Positions 6,386 to 12,222 of a stretch of DNA of 12,222 nucleotides are shown in pieces. Source of the DNA: Faecalibacterium sp. GTDB taxonomy: Bacteria; Bacillota; Clostridia; Oscillospirales; Ruminococcaceae. Position 1 is the stretch's first letter. Every line of letters starts with the position of its first letter. Both the position numbers and the translations under genes were made by a program. The stretch lies in contig JAHHRK010000043.1 of assembly GCA_020025795.1 (NCBI GenBank), forward strand, positions 1 to 12,222. The letters run 5' to 3'. The notes under the pieces are model-generated. The model searched no databases. It was not told the DNA's origin and was given only the letters and a program-made list of their open reading frames with translations.

Positions 6386-9046
6386 TCAGTGCTTCTGTTC
6401 TTTTTTCTTGTTTTTCCGGCGCTTTCTTCGGGAATGGCCCAAAATCAACACCAGCAAAAGCAGTGCACCGGCGCAAGCTGCTCCGGCCACAACCCAAGCG
6501 GTCTGTGCAGGCTTCTCAATCAGGCAGAAGCCGTCATCCTCTGCGTTCACAGGGAACACCAGATACTGACCGTTTTGCTGTGCGTCCGCCTCACGCCATT
6601 CGCCTGCGGCACTGTGCACCATTACCAGCACACGATCGATCTTAACATCGTCCGGGCAGGCTACGCGCAGCCGCGTCAGCTTTTCTTCTTCAAAATGGGG
6701 GATTTGCCAGCTCTCCAGCAGGGTTTCGCCTTCCGGCAGAGTGGGCTGATCCTCCAACATTTCCAGCGGAACTTGTTCCTGGCAGCAGAATTCGCCTTCT
6801 GCCAGCAGAATTGCTGCACCGCTGTCTCGTTCTTCCTTGCTGCGCAAGGTCGTGCGGTGGGTTTCGTACACCGCCGGGAAGGTCTTGTCAAAATAGATAT
6901 GGGTCTGGTCGATCTCGTCCAGGCCGTCCCAGCTGCCGATTTTGCCGTTTTGTGCAACCACAGCCGGAACAGCACTTTCTTCCAGCGGTTCGCCCAGCGG
7001 TACCTTTACTTCGATTGCCGTGCCGTCCTCCTGCAGGAAGGTCAGGGTAGAATCGGCAAAGTCTTCGGGCAGACCTTCCAGCTGTAAAAATCCGTCCCGG
7101 TCGATGGGCTGGGCCATATCCGCATAGCTGATGCCGTCAATGCCGCCCAAGTCCTCATCGGCTGCCAGATACCAGTTGCGCGCAACCGGATTGTTTTCTT
7201 CTTCGTGGCCTGTGGTACGCTCGCCCAGCACAGCACCCAGCTTTTCGGTGCCGTCCTGAATGGTAACCACGCTGCGGCAGTCGGTTGCAATCACAGCGCT
7301 GCCTGCAATACCGCCCACGCTGCTGCTGCCGGAAATTTCACACTTGGCATTACAACTGCGGATATAGCCTGCACCGTTGCCTACCACGCCGCCCACCTGT
7401 TTGGCCGCTTCTGCGTCCAGATAGCCGGTGTTGGTGCAGTCTTTTACCAGGCCGCAGGCCAGCCAGCCCACAATGCCGCCTACCTGGCGCTTTTTGGCAG
7501 AGATCGTAGCATGGTTTTCGCAGTCGCGCACCACAGCGCGCAGCTCGCCCTGGAAATGCAGCGAGCGGTTGCCGCTCACCTGCAAATCGTCTTCCGGGTC
7601 CAGATCATTTTCCCATGCGATGGCACCGGCGATGCCGCCTACGTTCAAATCGCCGTCAATCACGCCTGCGTTGGCGCACTGTGCCACTTTGCCGGTCAAA
7701 TCGTCCGGAGTATCCTTGTCAGAAACATCCGTCATACTGCCGCCCAAATTGGCGGAGGCGTTATCCAGCGTTTTGCTGATGGCATCCATCTGCTTGGCCA
7801 GTGCCTGTACATCGCCGGACAGGGTAGTGGCCGTATTGCGTGCCGATTCTGCCATGCTGTCCATCGCGCCATTCATTGCGCTGACGCTGCTGTTCAATGT
7901 ATTTTTGGCTGCCAGAATACCGTCTTCGTCCGGCAGATGGGGATTCTCCCTATCCGGTACCAGCTGATCGATGGCATCCGCAGCCGTTCCGGCATAGCCC
8001 TGCATGGCATTCATCTGATCCTGCATGGCGTTGGTGCTGTTTTTCACATTGGCCGCCGCCTGATCTGCCAGCGAAGCCGTTTTCTTTACCTGCTGCTGCA
8101 AAATTTGCAGCGTATCTTTTCCGTACTCAATATGGGGGATCGGCTCGATCTGGCCCACAATGCCGCCCACTTCTTTTCGGCCATACACGGCACCAGCGTT
8201 GGTGCAGTCTATCACCAAGCCGGTCTGGCTGCCGGCAATACCGCCCACATTGTAGCCCATGTGCTGGTAGCCTACCGTGCCGCGGTTTTCGCAGCTGCGC
8301 ACCACGCCGCTGCTGGTTCCGACAATGCCGCCGATATCTGTTGTGGTTCGCACCGATTCGGTACCGGTCAGGGTGTGCAGCGAAACATCCGCCAGATCTA
8401 CACTGTTCTGGTCTGCCGTTACATTCACCTGTGCTTCGTTGCGGCAGTCACGGACTGTACCGGCATTTTCGCCGGCAATGCCGCCCACAAAGTGGTCGCC
8501 TTCCACGCTGCCTTGTACCTGACAGCCTTCAATCAAACCGCTGACGGTGTTGATGCCGACAAGGCCGCCGATTTGCCGTCCGCCGGATACCTGACCCACA
8601 AACGTACAATTGCGAATCGTACCGCTGTTAGAACCGGCGATGCTGCCCACCATGGCGCGGCTTCCGGCAGGCGAAACTTCGCCGCGTACCGTCAAATCCT
8701 GCACCAGAGCGTTTTTTGTCAGGTATCGGAACAAGCCCTGTACCGAGCCTTCTTCTTTCAGCGAAAGGCCGCTGATGGTGTGGTCGTTACCGCGGAACTC
8801 ACCGCAGAAAATCGGCACACCGAGAAAGTCCGTGCCGGAAAGGTCCAAATCGGTATCCAGATATACAATCAGGTTCTTGCTGTAAGAATCCAGTCGGCAA
8901 GCCTGGGCAAACTGGATAAAATCCGCCTTTTCGGCAATATGAATCTCCTGCGGTGCCGTTTCGGCTGCAAAAGCAGGGCACACACCGCACACCAGCACGC
9001 ACAAACTCAGGCACACTGCCAGGAACGCTTTGATTTTCTTATTCAT
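6386..9046 (-). CDS. Secreted membrane-anchored GLUG beta-helix protein with inserted coiled coil
   Basis: 886-residue extracytoplasmic protein. In order: signal peptide (1-28, cleavage near PAFA-A); a beta-rich N-terminal part; a first block of GLUG-type repeats with cores at 159, 187, 238, 267 and 293 (xGGI/LxG); a hydrophilic Met/Ala/Gln/Asn-rich segment of about 308-440 with coiled-coil character; a second repeat block with cores at 469, 522, 551 and 577 plus degenerate copies; a beta domain resembling surface-protein B-repeats (about 668-735); a further beta stalk; and one TM helix (about 850-870) followed by a Lys/Arg-rich tail instead of an LPXTG sorting signal. It should be anchored in the membrane and face outward. 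The ATG at 9046 is preferred over an upstream one because it directly precedes the signal peptide and follows AAGGAGGG; it overlaps the stop of the MMPL gene by 8 bases (ATGAATAA). GLUG proteins are often adhesins or surface scaffolds; here the coupling suggests a partner of the exporter. Function is inferred. Confidence 0.88.
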   Translation of the reverse strand: MNKKIKAFLAVCLSLCVLVCGVCPAFAAETAPQEIHIAEKADFIQFAQACRLDSYSKNLIVYLDTDLDLSGTDFLGVPIFCGEFRGNDHTISGLSLKEEGSVQGLFRYLTKNALVQDLTVRGEVSPAGSRAMVGSIAGSNSGTIRNCTFVGQVSGGRQIGGLVGINTVSGLIEGCQVQGSVEGDHFVGGIAGENAGTVRDCRNEAQVNVTADQNSVDLADVSLHTLTGTESVRTTTDIGGIVGTSSGVVRSCENRGTVGYQHMGYNVGGIAGSQTGLVIDCTNAGAVYGRKEVGGIVGQIEPIPHIEYGKDTLQILQQQVKKTASLADQAAANVKNSTNAMQDQMNAMQGYAGTAADAIDQLVPDRENPHLPDEDGILAAKNTLNSSVSAMNGAMDSMAESARNTATTLSGDVQALAKQMDAISKTLDNASANLGGSMTDVSDKDTPDDLTGKVAQCANAGVIDGDLNVGGIAGAIAWENDLDPEDDLQVSGNRSLHFQGELRAVVRDCENHATISAKKRQVGGIVGWLACGLVKDCTNTGYLDAEAAKQVGGVVGNGAGYIRSCNAKCEISGSSSVGGIAGSAVIATDCRSVVTIQDGTEKLGAVLGERTTGHEEENNPVARNWYLAADEDLGGIDGISYADMAQPIDRDGFLQLEGLPEDFADSTLTFLQEDGTAIEVKVPLGEPLEESAVPAVVAQNGKIGSWDGLDEIDQTHIYFDKTFPAVYETHRTTLRSKEERDSGAAILLAEGEFCCQEQVPLEMLEDQPTLPEGETLLESWQIPHFEEEKLTRLRVACPDDVKIDRVLVMVHSAAGEWREADAQQNGQYLVFPVNAEDDGFCLIEKPAQTAWVVAGAACAGALLLLVLILGHSRRKRRKNKKKEQKH
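7223..7678 (-). repeat. Second GLUG-type repeat block (protein repeats)
   Basis: Encodes residues 457-608. Four clear repeat cores, VGGIAGA (469), VGGIVGW (522), VGGVVGN (551) and VGGIAGS (577), are each preceded or followed by an (I/V)xxC turn. A degenerate copy, LGAVLG, is at 603. At DNA level this appears on the + strand as recurring GCCGCC(C/T)A(C/T) segments. Confidence 0.8.
7727..8125 (-). other. Coiled-coil insertion between the two beta-helix blocks (protein region)
   Basis: Encodes residues about 308-440. Gly is scarce and the segment is rich in Gln, Asn, Ala, Met, Ser and Thr, with hydrophobic residues spaced three to four apart (for example QILQQQVKKTASLADQAA and VQALAKQMDAISKTLDNA). 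A short Pro/Asp-rich break lies at about 361-376, which would let two helices fold back as a hairpin. It lies exactly between repeat cores 293 and 469. Confidence 0.7.
8150..8572 (-). repeat. First GLUG-type repeat block (protein repeats)
   Basis: Encodes residues 159-299 with cores IGGLVGI (159), VGGIAGE (187), IGGIVGT (238), VGGIAGS (267) and VGGIVGQ (293). A weaker copy, MVGSIAG, lies just before at 132. Spacing is mostly 26-29 residues, with one longer 51-residue interval between 187 and 238 that carries a loop rich in Asp, Ser and Thr. This is the expected form of a right-handed beta-helix with one turn or so per repeat. Confidence 0.82.
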
Positions 9047-11480
9047 GGTCCTGCCCTCCTTCGTCTGTGACAACACTGCCCGTGGAAACCGATGCATTCA
9101 TTTCACCGTGCAGAACACCGTCAAAGTCTGCGTCCACCATGCCGGACACATAGCCGCGCACATGGCCCTGCAGCTTGACTGCACCGGTAGAAGTACGGGT
9201 GCGGCGCTCGATGCCCTTGAGCTTAAAGCTGGTACGCTCGATCAGCGAATCGCCCAGCACCAGAATAGCAGGCAGCACACCCAATACCAGCACAATGGAA
9301 ATGATCGTGCCGCGGCCCAGGCAGTTACCCATGATTGCGATAACCGGCTGTGCGGACATATTGCCAATCAGCAGGCCGGCAGATGCCATAATGCTGCCCG
9401 ATGTAAACACGGTGGGGAAGGATGCATTCAGTGCATGAATGATAGCTTCCTTATGGGGCATATGGGTTTTCAGCTCCTGATAATGGCTGGAAATCACGAT
9501 TGCGTAGTCGATATTTGCACCCATCTGAATGGCGTTAACAATCAGATAGCCCAGGAAATACAGCGGTGTCTGGTTGATGGTAGGCACCGAGAAGTTGATC
9601 CAGATACTGCCCTGAATCACCAGAATCAGCAGCACCGGCAGCGCCACCGACTGAAAGGTAAACAGCAGCACCAGAATAACAAACAGTGCCGACAATACAC
9701 TAATCAGCAGGTTATCGCCTGCAAAGGATGCCGCCAAATCGCGGGAACTGGTGGAATTGCCGACCACATAATAGTTGCCGGAATAATACTGACCCAAAAG
9801 CCCACGAATCTCGTCCAGGAAGGTAAAGGTTGCCGGGCTTTCTTCCGGCAGGTTCAAAAAGACAACCATGCGGCTGTAATCCGGACTCTGCATCTGCTCC
9901 TGCGCAGTGTCCAGCTGTTCAAACAGATCGTCCATCACTTCCTGTGCGTCACCGGTCAAGGTAACGTTATGGGACTGCATCTGGTCTTTCAAGAACAGGA
10001 ACATATCAAACAGCGGCACTTCATAATCGGTCAGTCCGTTCAAAAATTCGCCGTACTGATCCTGCTCCACCGCATATGCGGTATACAATGCGCGTGCTAC
10101 CTCGTAATCCAGGCCAATCAGTTCCGAGAACTGGCGTGGATTCACCGCATCGGTAAGCATATAGCCGTCCATGGCTTCCATACTGGAAAGTGCCATGGTG
10201 CTCTTTACTTCCGGGCGGGATTCCAGGTCCTGCAAGATGGCCTGTTCGGCGGTATAGTTGCCGCTGGGCACTATAAGCGCAACCATATTGGAAGAACCAA
10301 AGGTATCTCGAATATGGAAATGCGCAACCTGGCGCTCGCTCATTTTCGCGGTTTCCACTTCTGTATAGCTGTAACAGTAGGGGCACTGATTGGACAGCCA
10401 GAATGCACCCACCAGTACCACAGCAAATACAACCGGCATCACATAACGGGTTGCCACCGCAAACTTGCCCACAGGCGTAATGTTGGGCAGCAGCTTTTTG
10501 TGCTGGGTCTTGTCGATCAGCGGGCTGAACAACACCAGCAGGCCGGGCATCAGGGTAAAGACGCTGAGCATACTCAGTAGAACGGACTTGATCAGCACGA
10601 TGGACATATCCAGACCGATACTGAACTTCATAAAGGACAGCGCACCCAGACCGCTGATGGTGGTCAAAGAAGAAGCACTGATTTCGGGGATGGCCTTTGC
10701 CAGCGCATCGATACAGGCGTTGCGCACATCCTTGGTTTCGTGTTCATCCGAGAAGCGGTGGCACAAAATAATGGCGTAGTCGATGGCCAGCGCCAGCTGC
10801 AAAACCACGGCGATAGAGTCGGAAATGAAGCTGATCTTTCCGCACAGAAAGTTCGTGCCCATGTTCAAAAGCGCAGCAACACCGAAGGTAATCAGCAAAA
10901 CCGGCACTTCGGCGTAAGAGCGGGAAGTCAGCGTCAGAACCGCGATGATGATAATGACAGCCACCACCAGAATGGTGTTCATTTCCCGGTTCAAATCTGC
11001 GATTTCATCATAGCCGATGGTGGTATCCACCGACACATCATAACCGTCCAGCCGGTCCATGATGGTTGCCATGGCGTCCAGCACAATGGGGTCATCTTCC
11101 TTAGCGGAAAAGTTCAAATCGTACAAGGCACAGGCATCCCGATAATGGTCCTCGGTATCATCAAAGCCCACGATTTGTACGCCTTCGATTTCCTTCAGCA
11201 TATCGCTGATGGCTTGGGCGTCCTCATACGTAACATTAGACACCATGATTTGTGCCATGGCATAGGTTTCAAAGTTATCGTTCATGGCGGTCAAGCCCTG
11301 ACGGGTTTCGGTGTCTCCCGGCAGGTAGGTGGTAACATCATTTTCCACCTCGACCCAGTTCATGGCGAACAGACAGAAAATTACGGCAAAACCGTACAAG
11401 AGAAAAAACAAGTAGCGCTTGTCCACTATAAACGTGGCAAGCTTATGAAAAAAGCCGTTCGAGGAATCCTTGTGGTCCAT
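9039..11480 (-). CDS. MMPL/RND-superfamily transporter
   Basis: 813-residue integral membrane exporter. By eye there are 12 TM helices in two equivalent halves: TM1 (about 22-40) then an extracytoplasmic loop (41-165), TM2-6 (168-319), TM7 (342-362) then a larger loop (363-587), TM8-12 (588-742), and a cytoplasmic tail. Each half has the IDYA motif in its fourth helix, Asp234-Tyr235 and Asp658-Tyr659, matching the Asp-Tyr proton-relay pairs known in MmpL3-type pumps; this supports proton-driven export. The substrate is unknown; characterised relatives move lipids, glycolipids and other amphipaths. I choose the ATG at 11480 because GGAG lies about six bases upstream; the in-frame ATG at 11486 would directly abut that GGAG. 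The last 45 residues have a bactofilin-like Gly/Val pattern. It is first in a two-gene operon, overlapping the GLUG gene by 8 bases and divergent from a TetR gene. Confidence 0.93.
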   Translation of the reverse strand: MDHKDSSNGFFHKLATFIVDKRYLFFLLYGFAVIFCLFAMNWVEVENDVTTYLPGDTETRQGLTAMNDNFETYAMAQIMVSNVTYEDAQAISDMLKEIEGVQIVGFDDTEDHYRDACALYDLNFSAKEDDPIVLDAMATIMDRLDGYDVSVDTTIGYDEIADLNREMNTILVVAVIIIIAVLTLTSRSYAEVPVLLITFGVAALLNMGTNFLCGKISFISDSIAVVLQLALAIDYAIILCHRFSDEHETKDVRNACIDALAKAIPEISASSLTTISGLGALSFMKFSIGLDMSIVLIKSVLLSMLSVFTLMPGLLVLFSPLIDKTQHKKLLPNITPVGKFAVATRYVMPVVFAVVLVGAFWLSNQCPYCYSYTEVETAKMSERQVAHFHIRDTFGSSNMVALIVPSGNYTAEQAILQDLESRPEVKSTMALSSMEAMDGYMLTDAVNPRQFSELIGLDYEVARALYTAYAVEQDQYGEFLNGLTDYEVPLFDMFLFLKDQMQSHNVTLTGDAQEVMDDLFEQLDTAQEQMQSPDYSRMVVFLNLPEESPATFTFLDEIRGLLGQYYSGNYYVVGNSTSSRDLAASFAGDNLLISVLSALFVILVLLFTFQSVALPVLLILVIQGSIWINFSVPTINQTPLYFLGYLIVNAIQMGANIDYAIVISSHYQELKTHMPHKEAIIHALNASFPTVFTSGSIMASAGLLIGNMSAQPVIAIMGNCLGRGTIISIVLVLGVLPAILVLGDSLIERTSFKLKGIERRTRTSTGAVKLQGHVRGYVSGMVDADFDGVLHGEMNASVSTGSVVTDEGGQDHE

Positions 11481-11488
11481 AGGCATCT
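11481..11488 (-). promoter_or_regulatory. Ribosome binding site deciding the MMPL start
   Basis: On the minus strand the sequence is AAAGGAG directly followed by ATGCCT and then the ATG at 11480-11478. The GGAG is in contact with the first ATG (11486) but six bases from the second. That makes the second ATG the better start and removes two residues. Confidence 0.7.
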
Positions 11489-11530
11489 CCTTTGTGTAAA
11501 ATCATTCACATTTTCAAAATCAGACAAATA

Positions 11531-11560
11531 TTGATTTTTGAAGTGCAGCTGTATTATAAT
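11531..11560 (+). promoter_or_regulatory. Promoter for the TetR-family gene
   Basis: TTGATT (11531-11536), an 18-base spacer and a consensus TATAAT (11555-11560), pointing at the regulator gene that starts at 11663. Transcription would begin near 11567, giving a leader of about 95 bases that is AT-rich. The -10 lies inside the inverted repeat described as a candidate operator. Confidence 0.65.
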
Positions 11561-11569
11561 AACAACTGC
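11545..11569. promoter_or_regulatory. Candidate TetR-family operator
   Basis: GCAGCTGT (11545-11552) and ACAACTGC (11562-11569) are inverted with 7 of 8 positions matching, separated by 9 bases. The spacer is the shared -10 region of both divergent promoters, so a protein bound here would block both transcripts. Size and position fit the usual TetR-family arrangement of autoregulation plus control of the divergent exporter. No binding data are available. Confidence 0.55.
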
Positions 11570-11581
11570 GGCAAGATGCAA
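11553..11581 (-). promoter_or_regulatory. Promoter for the MMPL-GLUG operon
   Basis: Read leftward, TTGCAT (11581-11576), a 17-base spacer and TATAAT (11558-11553) form a good sigma-70-type promoter. Its -10 shares the palindromic TATTATAATA core (11552-11561) with the rightward promoter, so the two promoters overlap back to back and could compete for polymerase. The leader to the ATG at 11480 is about 65 bases. Confidence 0.62.
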
Positions 11582-11662
11582 CCAACAAACAAACGCATAT
11601 TTTTACATTTTTGTACAAATTTATTGTTTGTGTCTTTTTTTATACGAAAAGGAGGACTTTTC

Positions 11663-12222
11663 ATGGCAAAAGCCGAATATCGCAGTGCCATTCGTTCCCG
11701 CAAACTCATCACGCGGGCGCTGGCCGATTTGTTACAGGAAAAACCCCTGGATAAAATCACCGTTACGGACGTGGTACGCCGTGCCGAAATCAATCGCGGC
11801 ACTTTTTACGCACACTATACCGACATCCCGGATGTGCTGCACCACATCATCGATCAAATGTTTTCTCATATTCGGCAAACCGTCTTTGACGAAGGCCTTC
11901 CGCTGCCCGATGTATCCCATGTGCTGCCGGCCGCCATTCAGGAAATCCTGGAAGACGATATGGATTTCTGCCGCAAGGTGATGACCTCCAGCGCTGCTTC
12001 GCTGCTGGAATCACATCTGGTGGGGCTTGTGGTGGAATATCTTTTGCAGCACGAGGAAACCTTCGGCTTCGGCACCCATGAACAGTACCTGCTAACCATT
12101 CAGTTCTGTGCCGGTGGATTGACGAATCTGTACCGCAGCTGGTTTGGCGGCAGCCTGCCTATCTCCTTAGAGGAGCTGACCCATCAGGCCGAGCTGCTGT
12201 TGAAGCGCATTATTTCGGACAC
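11663..12222 (+). CDS. TetR/AcrR-family transcriptional regulator (3' end outside window)
   Basis: At least 186 residues, open to the right edge of the window, so the stop is missing but probably close, as the family is usually about 190-220 residues. The N-terminal helix-turn-helix spans about 32-52: KITVTDVVRRAEI, then NRGTFYAHYTD, the classic TetR recognition helix and following aromatic residues. The remaining helical part (from about 55) is the ligand-binding and dimerisation domain, with a hydrophobic late helix around LTIQFCAGGLTNLYRSWF. The start ATG has GGAGGA (11651-11656) six bases upstream. It is divergent from the MMPL-GLUG operon, with a candidate operator between them, so it most likely represses the exporter and itself and is released by a small ligand, perhaps the exported compound. 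The family assignment is clear; ligand and target are inferred. Confidence 0.92.
   Translation, partial: MAKAEYRSAIRSRKLITRALADLLQEKPLDKITVTDVVRRAEINRGTFYAHYTDIPDVLHHIIDQMFSHIRQTVFDEGLPLPDVSHVLPAAIQEILEDDMDFCRKVMTSSAASLLESHLVGLVVEYLLQHEETFGFGTHEQYLLTIQFCAGGLTNLYRSWFGGSLPISLEELTHQAELLLKRIISD

Noticed and set aside
7205..9070. A 621-codon open frame on the + strand covering most of the GLUG gene
   Set aside because: It lies antisense to a protein with signal peptide, repeats and TM anchor. Its translation is Ala/His/Cys-rich without domains, and its length comes from the repeated codons of the GLUG units.
9047..9097. Upstream ATG for the GLUG protein (17 extra residues)
   Set aside because: The extension precedes an otherwise textbook signal peptide, and the AAGGAGGG site is located for the ATG at 9046.
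9030..10580. A 516-codon open frame on the + strand antisense to the MMPL gene
   Set aside because: Low-complexity, His/Gln-rich translation with no ribosome binding site. The minus strand encodes a clear 12-TM transporter.
11610..11619. Palindrome TTTGTACAAA in the TetR leader
   Set aside because: Only 10 bases in a very AT-rich leader and without a partner site; chance is likely. The repeat over the promoters is the better operator.
11538..11981. A 147-codon + strand frame starting in the divergent promoter region
   Set aside because: It starts at a TTG between the promoter elements and runs out of frame through the TetR gene, whose helix-turn-helix and ribosome binding site are in the frame starting at 11663.

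Overview
The window reads as a low-redundancy piece of a Firmicutes chromosome. Shine-Dalgarno sites are strong (AAGGAGG type), there is a Gram-positive style lipoprotein and a membrane-anchored surface protein, the coding sequence is moderately GC-rich, and a ferredoxin-nitroreductase of the kind common in strict anaerobes is present. Together these suggest a gut clostridial lineage such as Oscillospiraceae/Ruminococcaceae (Faecalibacterium- or Subdoligranulum-like). That placement is an inference from gene style, not from a marker gene. I see no tRNA, rRNA, CRISPR array, insertion sequence or phage gene, and no gene-free stretch longer than about 180 bases.

Left part (1-5055, + strand): the 3' portion of sbcD overlaps sbcC by 4 bases (ATGA). 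Together they encode the SbcCD (Mre11-Rad50 type) DNA-end processing nuclease. After 35 bases comes a two-cluster ferredoxin fused to a nitroreductase, probably on the same transcript. Middle (5056-6284, + strand): a 161-base gap holding a possible weak promoter with a small dyad, then a secreted lipoprotein of unknown function with a likely internal duplication. A strong, near-symmetric hairpin flanked by A and T tracts (6314-6350) closes this gene and also the operon that runs toward it from the right.

Right part (6386-12222): the most distinctive locus. On the minus strand, a 12-TM MMPL/RND-type exporter (9039-11480) is followed, with an 8-base overlap, by an 886-residue secreted, C-terminally membrane-anchored protein (6386-9046). 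That protein has a GLUG-type beta-helix split by a roughly 130-residue predicted coiled coil. Divergently, a TetR-family regulator begins at 11663 and runs off the right end. The 182-base divergent region has two oppositely directed sigma-70-type promoters whose -10 elements share one palindromic TATTATAATA. This core sits at the centre of an inverted repeat (GCAGCTGT-N9-ACAACTGC) well placed to be the TetR operator.

The simplest reading of the right-hand locus is a TetR-controlled export module: the MMPL pump moves an unknown, probably lipidic or amphipathic, substrate, and the co-translated coiled-coil/beta-helix protein acts as a dedicated extracytoplasmic partner. I do not know of a characterised example of this pairing, so it is the best candidate for an undescribed system in this window.
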